From an uncultured Acidimicrobiales bacterium (lineage in GTDB: Bacteria > Actinomycetota > Acidimicrobiia > Acidimicrobiales > SZUA-35), in NCBI GenBank assembly GCA_937997485.1, contig CALKTH010000001.1, positions 1 to 64,000 of the forward strand: a stretch of DNA of 64,000 nt, given 5' to 3'. The notes under the pieces were generated by a model. The model had not been told where the DNA came from and made no database searches. It saw only the letters and a list, made by a program, of their open reading frames with translations. Below are positions 36,091 to 45,051 of this stretch, piece after piece (position 1 is the stretch's first letter; each line of letters opens with the position of its first letter). A program made the translations under genes and the position numbers.

Positions 36091-38067
36091 TCAGCCTGGC
36101 GGCAGTTCGATCTGGCCGCTGGCGTTCACGGCAAAGCCGTTGCGTGCGTCCCAGACTCGGTTGAGGTCACAGTCGAACGCCTCGCCAATGGCGCGACCTT
36201 CGGGGATCTGCACCCTGATGGCCCCGCCGGCGGGGAGCGTTTCTGTCCGCCCCAACTCGTCGAGACCCGTGTCGCTGGCGCCGTCTGGGGCGACGTAGAA
36301 GTAGCAGACGGTCCCGCCTGTGTTGTTCACGAACTCGATCTCTTGAACGGGCACCGGAGTCTCGGTCAGGCGAATGGATTCGATGAACTGCAGATCACCG
36401 TCGACATAGAACGCGAACTCGAAGAGGCCAGCCGGAATGCCGTTCTCGTCCAGCGCGCAGACCCAGTTGTCGGAACCATCCGGACCCAGCTCCCATGACT
36501 GGGTGAACAGGCTGTAGGACTCGATGATCTCCCCCTCGAGGAACCATGCTCCGTCCCAGGTGACGCCCCCGGGCATGGCTTCCCAGTCAAACCAGATGCA
36601 GAGCGTGTCGGTCCCGCGCTCGGCCGTCTCCACGAATTCGGGGAGCGGGCCATCATTGGTTGCGCTCAAGCTGAAGCGCGGATTCCACAACCGCAGGTTG
36701 CTCAGATCGAATTGGCCGATCGGGGCATCGGGTGCGACGGCAGCAGCGCCACCTCCGGGATCGAGCGGGAGCGGCTCGCTCGTGGCGGCGAAGGCCAGGA
36801 GGTCGGCGGCCAGAGCCGAGGGCCGAATGCCGTTGAGGAAACCACCGATCGGAACGCACTGATCATTCGCATCGATCGAACCGTCACCGTTCGTGTCGGC
36901 CAGGATGCGACAGTCGACGATCGGGCCCGTTTCCGAAGCCGCTGCTTGGGTCGGGATCCCGATCAGCTCGCCGGCAGCATTCACTGCGGTGCCGCCCGAG
37001 TTGCCTCCAGCGATCGTGGCATCGGTCTTGATCCACGACCGTTCTGAGACGCCCGCCTGCGCGGTGAAGCCGCTGACGACGCCGTTGGTGAACGTGACCG
37101 TGTCACCACCGATCGAGGGATAGCCGAGAATGCGAATCTGATCGCCGATCTGCACGGCATCGCTGTCGCCCACGGCGATGACGGGGAAGGTCTCGTTCAC
37201 GTCGTTGCCGCCGGTGTCACGAGCGATGCGGACCACGGCGAGGTCGAGCGTCGCGTCGTAGCCGTAGATGTCCGCCTCGTAGGTGAGTACGGGTGGGAGG
37301 CCGGGATCATCCGTCACGGCGATGCCGACGCTGTCGTACTCACATCCACCAAACGCATCGAGCACGTGCGCATTCGTGAGAATCGTTCCGTCCGCTTCAA
37401 CGATCGTTCCCGAACCGGAGCACACGGGGGTTCCCCCTCGCAGCAGCAACACCTGCACGGTCGAGCGGGCCAGCTCCGCAACCGTGGCGGCGGGCATCTC
37501 CTCGCCGGGAGCGTCGGCCGCAAGTGTTTCCTCGGTGGGTTGGCCGTCAACAGCCTCCGTGGTGGGCACCGGCGTCTCGTCGGTGGTTGCAGCGATCGTG
37601 GTGGCAGGTGCGGCGTCCTCTCCGCCGCTTGCGGCAAGCGCTCCGCCAATACCAGCAAGGGCAAGGAGGCCAACAGCGCCGCCGATGAGCAAACCCTTCT
37701 TGCTCTTCTTCGCCGCCGGACCGGGCACGCCAGGCTGCTGGCCGTATGGCGGCGCCGCCTGGGGAGCTGGGCTCGTCGGAAAGGGCTGGGCCGGCGGTGC
37801 GTTGAATGCCTGCGGCGTGGAGGCCGGCGGAACCGGGGGCGGGGTTGGCACGGCAGGGGTTGGTACCGCAGGCGGTGGCGCGACCGGCGGACTTGAAGCG
37901 GGAGGAGGAGTCGGCGGCGCCTGGGGTGTGACAGGCGGGGTCTGGGGTGGGGCCGCAGGCGGGATGGGCGGCGTCGGGGGTGTTGGAGGCGAAGGAGGTG
38001 TTGGAGTGCTCGGAGCCCTCGGGTCGCGAGGTTCGTCAGGAAGGCCGCCGAAAGTGTCATCGCTCAC
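36091..38067 (-). CDS. Membrane-anchored trypsin-like serine protease (HtrA-type) with proline-rich tail
   Basis: 658 residues from GTG 38067. Residues 15-115 are an extreme Pro-rich cytoplasmic region, followed by a basic KKSKK and a membrane helix (about 124-146), so the protease faces outside. The S1C triad is complete: His234 (TNAHVLDAFGGC), Asp275 (DATLDLAVVRIA), Ser357 (IAGGNSGGTAVN). Residues 391-402 form a DxNxDGxIDxND calcium-type loop within the protease domain. No PDZ domain follows; instead there is a beta-rich C-terminus. Likely an envelope quality-control protease. Followed closely by the lipid kinase gene on the same strand. Confidence 0.85.
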   Translation of the reverse strand: MSDDTFGGLPDEPRDPRAPSTPTPPSPPTPPTPPIPPAAPPQTPPVTPQAPPTPPPASSPPVAPPPAVPTPAVPTPPPVPPASTPQAFNAPPAQPFPTSPAPQAAPPYGQQPGVPGPAAKKSKKGLLIGGAVGLLALAGIGGALAASGGEDAAPATTIAATTDETPVPTTEAVDGQPTEETLAADAPGEEMPAATVAELARSTVQVLLLRGGTPVCSGSGTIVEADGTILTNAHVLDAFGGCEYDSVGIAVTDDPGLPPVLTYEADIYGYDATLDLAVVRIARDTGGNDVNETFPVIAVGDSDAVQIGDQIRILGYPSIGGDTVTFTNGVVSGFTAQAGVSERSWIKTDATIAGGNSGGTAVNAAGELIGIPTQAAASETGPIVDCRILADTNGDGSIDANDQCVPIGGFLNGIRPSALAADLLAFAATSEPLPLDPGGGAAAVAPDAPIGQFDLSNLRLWNPRFSLSATNDGPLPEFVETAERGTDTLCIWFDWEAMPGGVTWDGAWFLEGEIIESYSLFTQSWELGPDGSDNWVCALDENGIPAGLFEFAFYVDGDLQFIESIRLTETPVPVQEIEFVNNTGGTVCYFYVAPDGASDTGLDELGRTETLPAGGAIRVQIPEGRAIGEAFDCDLNRVWDARNGFAVNASGQIELPPG

Positions 38068-38095
38068 CCGAGACACGTTAGAGGGCGGGCGGTGT

Positions 38096-38986
38096 TCAGG
38101 CAGATGCGGGGGCTGCAAGGCGCAGTGCACCCGGCAGGATCGAACAGCGAACGGGACCGGGGCCGACCAGTTCACCGTCGGCCCAGATGTCTTCGGTCGT
38201 GTCGACGTCCATCACGGTGCCGACGGCCTGGTGAACTGCCGGATGGCGAACGTGGCGGCCAGGGAACACCGTCGGCAGCATGCGGAGCAGCGAGATTCGG
38301 GAGACCTCATCGACGAACGTGAGGTGCAGCGCGCCGTCGTCCGGCTGTGCCTCCGGACAGATCGCCATTCCGCCCCCGAAGTGGGCCGTGTTGCCAACCG
38401 CCAGGAAGGTGGCTGGCCCCGTCATGGTCTGAGTGGATCCGTCGACCGAGTGTGTCCGCAAGGTGACATCAATCGCCTCCAGACGACGAGCCTCGATCAA
38501 GGTGGCCACCGTGTACTTCTGCTGCCCCTTCGGAAAGCGAAGCGTGTTCGCCGTTGCATTCACGCGGCCTGAGAAACCCGTCATCAGGACCGTGGCTGCG
38601 TATCGATCGGAGTGACCGGTGCGCTCGATACGCAGAACGTCGAGCGATTGCACATCGCCGACGGCTCGGTCTGCTGCCGGCTTCCAACGATTCGGGATGC
38701 CAAGCGAACGGGCGAAGTCATTGCCCGTGCCGCTCGGCACGATGCCGGTTTCGATTGTCGAGTTCACGAGCGTCGGCAATGCGTGGTGCACGAGTCCATC
38801 GCCGCCAACGATGATGAGTCGTTCGATGTCTGACGCTGCCGCGATGGCTGGGGCAACGTCCTCGGGGCTCGTCGTGAGAATGGGAATGACACCGAGCCCG
38901 GTCGCAGCCAGGTGGTTCCGAACGCGCTCACCGTCACGCGAACCGGAGCGAGAAGCGGGATTGGCGAGAACGTGGACGGTGCGCAC
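38096..38986 (-). CDS. Diacylglycerol/lipid kinase family protein
   Basis: 296 residues from GTG 38986. The kinase motifs are VGGDGLVHHAL (phosphate loop with the GGDG signature) and VPSGTGNDFARSLGI, which binds nucleotide. This is the DAGK/YegS/BmrU family, phosphorylating lipids such as diacylglycerol. Genes of this family tend to sit with envelope functions, as here: menG upstream and a membrane protease downstream, all on the same strand. Confidence 0.86.
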   Translation of the reverse strand: MRTVHVLANPASRSGSRDGERVRNHLAATGLGVIPILTTSPEDVAPAIAAASDIERLIIVGGDGLVHHALPTLVNSTIETGIVPSGTGNDFARSLGIPNRWKPAADRAVGDVQSLDVLRIERTGHSDRYAATVLMTGFSGRVNATANTLRFPKGQQKYTVATLIEARRLEAIDVTLRTHSVDGSTQTMTGPATFLAVGNTAHFGGGMAICPEAQPDDGALHLTFVDEVSRISLLRMLPTVFPGRHVRHPAVHQAVGTVMDVDTTEDIWADGELVGPGPVRCSILPGALRLAAPASA

Positions 38987-38998
38987 GCCCGCAGGATC

Positions 38999-39688
38999 TC
39001 AGGGACGGTCAGCGGTCAGCAACTGTGCGATGCCGAGCGTCAGCTGTTCCCGTTTCGGATTGGCCAACCCGGCGTCTCGCAACATCTGGAGCATCTCCTC
39101 CGGTGGCGGGAGATACGCGACCGATCGTGGCAGGTAGCTGTAGGCCGACTTGTCGGAGAGAAGTCCTCCCACGAAGGGCACGATCTTGTTGAAGTGAATG
39201 TCGAACCCCCACTTCATGATCTTGTTTTCCGGCGCCGAGACGTCGACGAGGGCAATCCGGCCACCGGGCTTCACGACTCGGGCCAACTCGGCAAAGAACG
39301 CGGGCAGTTCGAGCAGGTTTCGGAGGGCGTAGCCGCAGACCGCAGCATCAACCGAGGCGTCGGCGATCGGTAGGGAAAGAAGGTCGCCCTGCACGAAGTC
39401 GCCCTCGTCAGGGGCGGCCGCCATCATCCCGTAGCTCAGATCGATCCCGATCGGGTGGTGGCCTTCCTTCTGAAGAGCCCAAACAAAGTCGCCGGTTCCG
39501 CAGGCCAGGTCGAGCACGGTGGAGCCGGGCTTCAGGTTCATGGCCTCGAGCGTTTGCCGGCGAACTCGCACATCGAGCCGGAACGTCATCAGGCGATTCA
39601 CCATGTCGTAGCGAGGCGCGATGGTGTCGAACATCGACTGCACGGCCTCACGCTTCTCGTCGCCTTCGGGGAGGCGATCGGTGGGCAT
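38999..39688 (-). CDS. menG: Demethylmenaquinone methyltransferase (MenG/UbiE)
   Basis: 229 residues from ATG 39688 (longer in-frame starts lie upstream but lack conserved sequence). VQSMFDTIAPRYDMVN and LDLACGTGDFVWAL are the Ubie_methyltran signatures; FVQGDLLSLPIADASVDAAVCGYALRNL and LARVVKPGGRIALVD complete the SAM site. It methylates demethylmenaquinone to menaquinone. Consistent with menaquinone as the actinobacterial quinone. 12 bases separate its stop from the lipid-kinase start. Confidence 0.88.
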   Translation of the reverse strand: MPTDRLPEGDEKREAVQSMFDTIAPRYDMVNRLMTFRLDVRVRRQTLEAMNLKPGSTVLDLACGTGDFVWALQKEGHHPIGIDLSYGMMAAAPDEGDFVQGDLLSLPIADASVDAAVCGYALRNLLELPAFFAELARVVKPGGRIALVDVSAPENKIMKWGFDIHFNKIVPFVGGLLSDKSAYSYLPRSVAYLPPPEEMLQMLRDAGLANPKREQLTLGIAQLLTADRP

Positions 39689-39806
39689 GGGGCCTGGAGT
39701 CTCAGAAGCTGCGACCTGGTTCACGCAGGGAAGGGTAGAGCTCGGGGGAGGTGTGCGAAGGACCATGTGACCGACATCGCCAGAACATGGCTGCTTCACT
39801 CTCCGG

Positions 39807-41087
39807 ATGGCCAAACGATCTCCCGATCACGCCGAACGCCCGTCGTTCTGGGCACTCGTGGTCTTTGGCGTCGCGATCCTCGCGGTGATGGCCACCAGCA
39901 GCGACAATTCGCGCAGCAGTGCTCCAGTGGAGCTCACGTTCACTCTCTCGGCTGAGGAGCCATCGATCGCCTTCCGGTCAGCGGCAACCTACGACGGGTC
40001 TCCTCGGGGCGACATCCGCACGGAGTTGGATTGGGTCGCCGTGTCGACCGCATCAAATCCTGATCCAGATGCTGGCCTTCGCTTCGAGTCATCTGGCGAG
40101 CGAGATTCGTGTTGCTCCGGCGGTGTCAATCTCATCGGTCCGAATCATGTCCTGACCTTTGCCTTGAGCAATGCGGCTCGCAACGGACCCGTTTCTGTCA
40201 CGCTCACGGTCGCCGGCTGGGTGGACGACGCCGAGGAGGGACCACCGTTCGAGCTGACCGTGGTCGAGGATGCAACGATTGCCGTTTCCGCTCCTCCGAT
40301 CTTCCGGCGAGAGGTCCAGGAGTTCGCGACCCCGTTCCCGAACTGGGAACGGCTCACGCTGACCTTTGATGCTGCGAGCGAGCCGGGCGCCACGGTGTCA
40401 GCGCGAATGCGGCCCCTGGAGTCTTCCGACGCCGCATCGTCGGGAATCTCTCCGTTCGTCCTGCTCGACCATCAATCCGAAGAGGTCGTGCTCGAGCCGT
40501 CGAAGCCGATGGCGATCGAGCTTCCGAGCGAGTGCGCCGTCGGGCCGTGCTCGTTCGATGTGCAGCTTCTGACGCTTCCAAGCTGGGAGATGGGTTCGGA
40601 TTGGCAGTTCGACCTGGCCAGCGAGGGCGCAAGCTTTGACGTGGCAACCGCACCCCTCGACCCAGCGTGGACCTCGACAACGGTTCAACTCGGACCGATC
40701 TCTCTGCCTGGCGATGAAGCGGTTTTCTCTCGCCTGATTCTCGAAGTCCCCGAGATCGCCAGTCCTCTGTTTCACGTAAACATTGACGTTTCCACGACAA
40801 TCTCCGGGCCGGCTGCTGAAGACGACAGCGCGGGCTTCGATGTGCTCGTTTTGCAGGGAAACACGGTTGCCACCACGTCATCGGCCAGCGACGGACAAGC
40901 GCCGGGCTCGTTCGTCACGCAATCCCTGGTTCCGGTTGCGCCTGGCCAGAACGAGTTCGTCCTCGAGGCTCGGCGCTTCGGCAGGGAGGACGACGACCTC
41001 ACAGGCTCTGCAGAAATCACTGTCACCCTCTTCACGCTGTTCCCGCTGCCCGAGGGCGCTGACCTGACCGCCCGGGTGGAGTCATGA
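39807..41087 (+). CDS. Membrane-anchored beta-rich protein of unknown function
   Basis: 426 residues. A short N-terminus (MAKRSPDHAERPS), then one membrane helix (about 13-30, FWALVVFGVAILAVMA) and a long exterior region with repeating strands and Cys pairs (DSCCSGG, ECAVGPCSF). It looks like an assembly of two or three immunoglobulin-like beta sandwiches. Not recognised. Its stop overlaps the start of the following membrane gene as ATGA, so the two are coupled. Confidence 0.66.
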   Translation: MAKRSPDHAERPSFWALVVFGVAILAVMATSSDNSRSSAPVELTFTLSAEEPSIAFRSAATYDGSPRGDIRTELDWVAVSTASNPDPDAGLRFESSGERDSCCSGGVNLIGPNHVLTFALSNAARNGPVSVTLTVAGWVDDAEEGPPFELTVVEDATIAVSAPPIFRREVQEFATPFPNWERLTLTFDAASEPGATVSARMRPLESSDAASSGISPFVLLDHQSEEVVLEPSKPMAIELPSECAVGPCSFDVQLLTLPSWEMGSDWQFDLASEGASFDVATAPLDPAWTSTTVQLGPISLPGDEAVFSRLILEVPEIASPLFHVNIDVSTTISGPAAEDDSAGFDVLVLQGNTVATTSSASDGQAPGSFVTQSLVPVAPGQNEFVLEARRFGREDDDLTGSAEITVTLFTLFPLPEGADLTARVES

Positions 41088-41602
41088 GGTCACCGACCCA
41101 GCAACAAGCCGCTGGACTCCTACGCCACCCGGTTCTTCTCCTTGCCTTGGCCACCTTGATCCTGAACGACCATTGGGGCAAGGCAGCGTTTCCCGGGTTC
41201 GCGACAGGAAAGCTCTCCGATGTTGCTGGCTTGATCGTTGCCCCCGTGGTTCTGCTGGCCGCCGGCGAGATCAGCGCGTGGGCCCTGAACCGACCGCTGC
41301 CCGATCGTCGGCGCTGGATGCTCGGCACCTCGATTGCCGTCGGTCTTGTCTTCGCCGCCGTGCAGCTTCTGCCCATCGCCACGGATCTCTACGCCGAGGC
41401 TGCAGGGCAAACCGCTCGGTGGGCCGGCGCTCTTGTACCTGGGTTCACCGCCGGTCCGGGTCCTGCCGATGTTGTGGCCGACCCGTCTGACCTGCTGGCG
41501 CTACCTGCCCTCGTCGCGCCCCTGTGGCTCGCCGGATGGCGCTTCGGTCGCCATGCGAGCCCGGCAGTCCTCGACGCGCGTGTTGCTCAGCCAGCGGTCT
41601 GA
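41084..41602 (+). CDS. Polytopic membrane protein of unknown function
   Basis: 172 residues with four or five predicted helices. The N-terminal motif LLLALATLILNDHWGKAAFPGFATGKLSDVAGL (about residues 18-50) is found in a recurrent family of unknown function ('NDH.lK..P...TGKLSD.aGL'), and VADPSDLLALPALVAPL occurs near the end. Coupled by ATGA to the beta-rich membrane protein upstream, suggesting a two-component exterior/membrane unit. Its 3' end overlaps the convergent MFS gene by 16 bases. Confidence 0.68.
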   Translation: MRSPTQQQAAGLLRHPVLLLALATLILNDHWGKAAFPGFATGKLSDVAGLIVAPVVLLAAGEISAWALNRPLPDRRRWMLGTSIAVGLVFAAVQLLPIATDLYAEAAGQTARWAGALVPGFTAGPGPADVVADPSDLLALPALVAPLWLAGWRFGRHASPAVLDARVAQPAV

Positions 41603-42999
41603 CGTTCCCAGGTTTGGCGAGCAAGAAGGGTGGAGCCTGCGGCGAGCAGCGTCGCGATCGCGACGAGGTTGGCGCCACTCCCGATGAGGAGTGCGGTGCG
41701 GTAGCTGAAGAGGTCTCGGAGAAAGCCGAGTGCAAATGGACCGCCAGCAACGCCGATCGTGCCGAACAGCTGGCTGAAGGAATAGATGCGTGAGTACTCC
41801 CGAACGCCGAACGTCTCGGCCAGAAGCAGAGGCTGCAGCATGAGGAGGTTGCCGACGCTCAGACCGAAGATGGCGCTGGCCGCGATGAGCGCACTTCGAG
41901 TGTCAGCGAGAGCGATGAGGGCAAGGGCGAAAGCCTGCACGCCGATCAGCACCAACGTCATCGTCCGCGCCGGAATCTTGGTGACCACGACGCCACCGAG
42001 GAGCCGCCCACCCACACTGGCGAAGGCCAAGGTGCTGAGGGCCGCTGCGCCAGCGGCGCGATCGATTCGTTCAGCGCCGAGATTGAAGAGTTGCGCGAGC
42101 GCCCCCACCTGAGCGAGAAAGACCAGAGCGTAGGTGACGGCCAGGAACCGGAAGAAGCGGCTGGCTTTCGCCTGCTCGAAGGTGGCGCCAGGAAGATCGC
42201 TGGGCTTCTGCACTGCGGCGCCGGCAGCAACGGGAACGCCGTCGGGCTGCAGACCGAGTTCGCCGGGCGTGGACCGAATCAGGAGAAGCGCAATCGGAAT
42301 CACGCCGAGCAACCAGACAAGGGCCATCAGAGGACCGGCGCCAGCCAGCGTCTCTCGCTCGATCAACCGGGCGGCCAGCGGTGTGACAAGGATCCCGCCC
42401 ATCGAAAGGCCCGTGGTCGCTATCGAGAGGGCCACCGAGCGACGGACGGCGAACCAACGAGCGACCACGGTCGTCCCCGGAACGAGGCCGCCGAGGGCAA
42501 AGCCAATGCCGAACACACCGAAGAAGACGTAGAGCTCAGTAACGGAGTCGACCAGGCGCAGCCCAAGAAGAGCGGCAGCGCCAACCAGTCCTCCCGTCAC
42601 GTAGAACCACCGAATGTCGACGCGGTCCATCTGCGGCGCAAGCAGGAAACTCGTGATGCCGCTGACGCCGAAGAACACGGCGGTGGCCCCGGAGACAGCG
42701 GTGACCGAGGTATCGAGCTCGGTGCGTCCCGCCTGGAGGATCACCGAGGCGTTGTAGAAGCCGAGGCCGGCGGTGACGAGGAGCGTGATGAACACACCGA
42801 ACACGACGATCCAGCCGCGGAAGATTCGCGATCCATCGGCCGCTGCTGCGGGAGCGCTGCTGTCTGTTTGCTGGGTGATCTGCGGACCGTAGTAGCGGCT
42901 GAGATGGAGCGAGCAATCGACGGCAGGCGCAGCCCCAACGCCGCTCAACGACCAAGACGAAACTGCTCGGGGTTGATTCCGATTCGTGGGTGAGGCCAT
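41587..42999 (-). CDS. MFS transporter (monocarboxylate-like)
   Basis: 470 residues, with a 55-residue hydrophilic N-terminus and 12 helices. GWIVVFGVFITLLVTAGLGFYNASV is the first, and the GxxxDR-like loop between helices 2 and 3 reads APQMDRVDIRWFY. The pattern fits the oxalate/formate or monocarboxylate group. Starts 9 bases from the divergent aldehyde dehydrogenase, so the true start may lie further into the gene. Probably carries an organic acid related to the SSADH pathway. Confidence 0.8.
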   Translation of the reverse strand: MASPTNRNQPRAVSSWSLSGVGAAPAVDCSLHLSRYYGPQITQQTDSSAPAAAADGSRIFRGWIVVFGVFITLLVTAGLGFYNASVILQAGRTELDTSVTAVSGATAVFFGVSGITSFLLAPQMDRVDIRWFYVTGGLVGAAALLGLRLVDSVTELYVFFGVFGIGFALGGLVPGTTVVARWFAVRRSVALSIATTGLSMGGILVTPLAARLIERETLAGAGPLMALVWLLGVIPIALLLIRSTPGELGLQPDGVPVAAGAAVQKPSDLPGATFEQAKASRFFRFLAVTYALVFLAQVGALAQLFNLGAERIDRAAGAAALSTLAFASVGGRLLGGVVVTKIPARTMTLVLIGVQAFALALIALADTRSALIAASAIFGLSVGNLLMLQPLLLAETFGVREYSRIYSFSQLFGTIGVAGGPFALGFLRDLFSYRTALLIGSGANLVAIATLLAAGSTLLARQTWERQTAG

Positions 43000-43008
43000 C
43001 CTCCCCGG

Positions 43009-44436
43009 ATGTTCATCAACGGTGAGTGGACCGCAGCGGTATCCGGCAAGGAATTCGAGGTGACCGATCCGGCCACCGGTGACGTCATCGGCACGATGCC
43101 CGATGGGTCCACCGCCGACGCCGAACAGGCAGTCGAGGCTGCGGCGGCCGCGTTTGGTTCATGGTCCTCTACCACCGCACACCACCGGGCCGATCTGCTC
43201 TACAAGGCGTGGCAGCTCATGACCGAGCGAGCGGAAGACCTCGCCCAGTTGATGACCCGTGAGCAGGGCAAGCCCTTGAAGGCCAGCCGGGCGGAGGTGA
43301 AGTACGCGTCGGACTTCCTGCGCTACTACGCCGAAGAGGCAACGAGGGTGCGAGGCGAGTGGCTTCCATCGGCCCGCCCCGATCAACGCTTTCTGTCTCT
43401 GCGTCAGCCCGTTGGCGTGGTGGCCGCGGTGACTCCTTGGAACTATCCGATCTCCATGCTCACCCGGAAGATGGGTCCAGCCCTGGCGGCCGGTTGCACC
43501 ATCGTGCTGAAGCCGGCCGAGGCCACACCGCTTTGCGCCAAGGCCGTCTACCAGGTCTTCATCGACGCCGGCGTGCCAGGCGGCGTGATCAACATGGTCA
43601 CTGCACTGGATCCCAAGCCCATCGGAGAGGTCTTCACCTCACATCCCAAGGTTCGCAAGCTCACCTTCACCGGTTCAACCGCCGTGGGCAAGAAGCTCGC
43701 CGGTGCCGCGGCGGCCAACTTGAAGCGGGTGTCAGTGGAGCTCGGCGGCCACGCTCCGTTCATCGTCTTCCCCGACGCTGATCCGGTTCGAGCAGCCAAG
43801 GGTGCGGCGGCGCTGAAGTTCCTGAACTCGGGCCAGGCGTGCATCAGTCCCAACCGGATGTATGTGCACGAGGACGCGGCCGAGGCGTTCGTCGACACGA
43901 TGACCGAGCGAGTGGGCCGGGTGAAGGCTGGCAACGGTTTCGACGACGGCGTTGGAGTCGGGCCGCTCGTCAACGAGGCGGCCGTCGCCAAAGTCGCGGC
44001 GCAAGTCGACGACGCCGTGGCCAAGGGTGCGACCGCTGCGGTCGGTGGAGCACGGCTGACTGAGGCGCCATTCGATGCCGGACACTTCTTCGCCCCCACG
44101 CTTCTCACCGGCGTCGACGACTCCATGACGATCTACCGAGAAGAAACCTTCGGCCCCGTCGCTCCCGTCATCACGTACTCCGATGTTGATCAGGTGCTCG
44201 AGCTGGCCAACGACACGAATTACGGACTCGCGGCCTACGTCTACTCACAGAACATCTCAACTGCGATGCGAGCGTTCGAGGGACTGCGCTTCGGCATCAT
44301 CGGCATCAACGACGTGAACCCCACCTCGGCCGGCGCGCCCTTCGGCGGCATGGGCGACTCCGGGCTCGGACGCGAGGGTGGCAGCGAGGGCATCGCGGAG
44401 TACCTCGAAACCAAGCTCGGCGGCTTCGCTCTGTAG
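43009..44436 (+). CDS. gabD: Aldehyde dehydrogenase, succinate-semialdehyde type
   Basis: 475 residues. Catalytic Cys278 lies in SGQACISPNR, general-base Glu244 in VELGGHAP, and the NAD site FTGSTAVGKKLAG precedes it. SGQAC.S.NR and the FINGEWTAA start match the GabD/succinate-semialdehyde dehydrogenase subgroup. Converts succinate semialdehyde to succinate with NAD(P)+, as in GABA or 4-hydroxybutyrate breakdown. The divergent MFS gene could supply substrate. Confidence 0.86.
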   Translation: MFINGEWTAAVSGKEFEVTDPATGDVIGTMPDGSTADAEQAVEAAAAAFGSWSSTTAHHRADLLYKAWQLMTERAEDLAQLMTREQGKPLKASRAEVKYASDFLRYYAEEATRVRGEWLPSARPDQRFLSLRQPVGVVAAVTPWNYPISMLTRKMGPALAAGCTIVLKPAEATPLCAKAVYQVFIDAGVPGGVINMVTALDPKPIGEVFTSHPKVRKLTFTGSTAVGKKLAGAAAANLKRVSVELGGHAPFIVFPDADPVRAAKGAAALKFLNSGQACISPNRMYVHEDAAEAFVDTMTERVGRVKAGNGFDDGVGVGPLVNEAAVAKVAAQVDDAVAKGATAAVGGARLTEAPFDAGHFFAPTLLTGVDDSMTIYREETFGPVAPVITYSDVDQVLELANDTNYGLAAYVYSQNISTAMRAFEGLRFGIIGINDVNPTSAGAPFGGMGDSGLGREGGSEGIAEYLETKLGGFAL

Positions 44437-44488
44437 CCGCATCCACCTCATTCGCCGGGGCGCCGTCGGTGCCTCGCCAGCTCGTTCT

Positions 44489-44528
44489 GTTGAGCGTTTC
44501 TTCGACCCGGTCTGGAGAAGTGCTCAAC
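44489..44528. terminator. Bidirectional hairpin between gabD and the Ddn-like gene
   Basis: GTTGAGC at 44489-44495 pairs with GCTCAAC at 44522-44528, and TTTCT/AGAA extends the stem around a GACCCGG-containing loop. It lies between the convergent stops at 44436 and 44550, the expected place for a shared terminator. Confidence 0.6.
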
Positions 44529-44549
44529 AAACCGAGGGCGGTGATCCGC

Positions 44550-44909
44550 TCAGTCGTCGACGAGTGTGAGCAGGACCGTGTTGAGCGGGCCGCGGGTGAC
44601 CTCGGCTTCGGCGTTGCGTCGCTTGCCCAGCAGCCAGACGGCGGCCTCGCCGTTGGCCTCGAGGTTCTTGAGCCATTGCGAGTCTTCTCGCACGGTGCTG
44701 ACCATCAGCTTCGATCCGACGCGCACTGCGACGAGGGGAACCTTGCGCGGCTGCCCACTCTTTCGGCCGGTCGTTTCCAGGATCACCGCTCCCCCGCCCA
44801 AAGGAAGGGGGTTGCCGATACCTGCCTGTACGGCGGGACGGACCACCGAGTTCAGTGTTCGGAAGCCCAAGCGGGTGAGTTCGGCTTGCGCATCGGCGAG
44901 GGAGGTCAT
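44550..44909 (-). CDS. Nitroreductase, deazaflavin (F420)-dependent Ddn/DUF385 family
   Basis: 119 residues from ATG 44909; an upstream in-frame start gives 25 extra residues without family similarity. [28 protein letters not shown] and [17 protein letters not shown] are the Ddn/FDR-family core: the first contributes the F420-binding strand with the basic RKSG turn. These proteins reduce quinones or nitro compounds with F420H2, supporting an F420-producing actinobacterium. Divergent from the PadR gene. Confidence 0.85.
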   Translation of the reverse strand: MTSLADAQAELTRLGFRTLNSVVRPAVQAGIGNPLPLGGGAVILETTGRKSGQPRKVPLVAVRVGSKLMVSTVREDSQWLKNLEANGEAAVWLLGKRRNAEAEVTRGPLNTVLLTLVDD

Positions 44910-44976
44910 ACCGAGACCGTAGGCCTGACAGGCCGGGCGGGGCTCGGCTCCATGACCGACGTCACCAGAACAATCG

Positions 44977-45030
44977 TTGCACAACGCACTATTACGCTAT
45001 ATCGTTACAGGTATCGATACATCGATAGGA
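44977..45030 (+). promoter_or_regulatory. Promoter/operator of the PadR gene
   Basis: TTGCAC at 44977 and an AT-rich CTATAT about 13-15 bases later resemble -35/-10 elements. Just downstream is a dyad TATCGATA-CA-TCGATA, followed by AAGGAG and the ATG at 45052. PadR regulators bind such dyads, so this is a likely autoregulatory operator. Confidence 0.5.
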
Positions 45031-45051
45031 GACACTACGAAGGAGTCATCC

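Noticed and set aside
37283-38572. 429-codon + strand frame rich in Gly
   Set aside because: Gly/Val tract is the complement of the proline tail of the HtrA-like protein.
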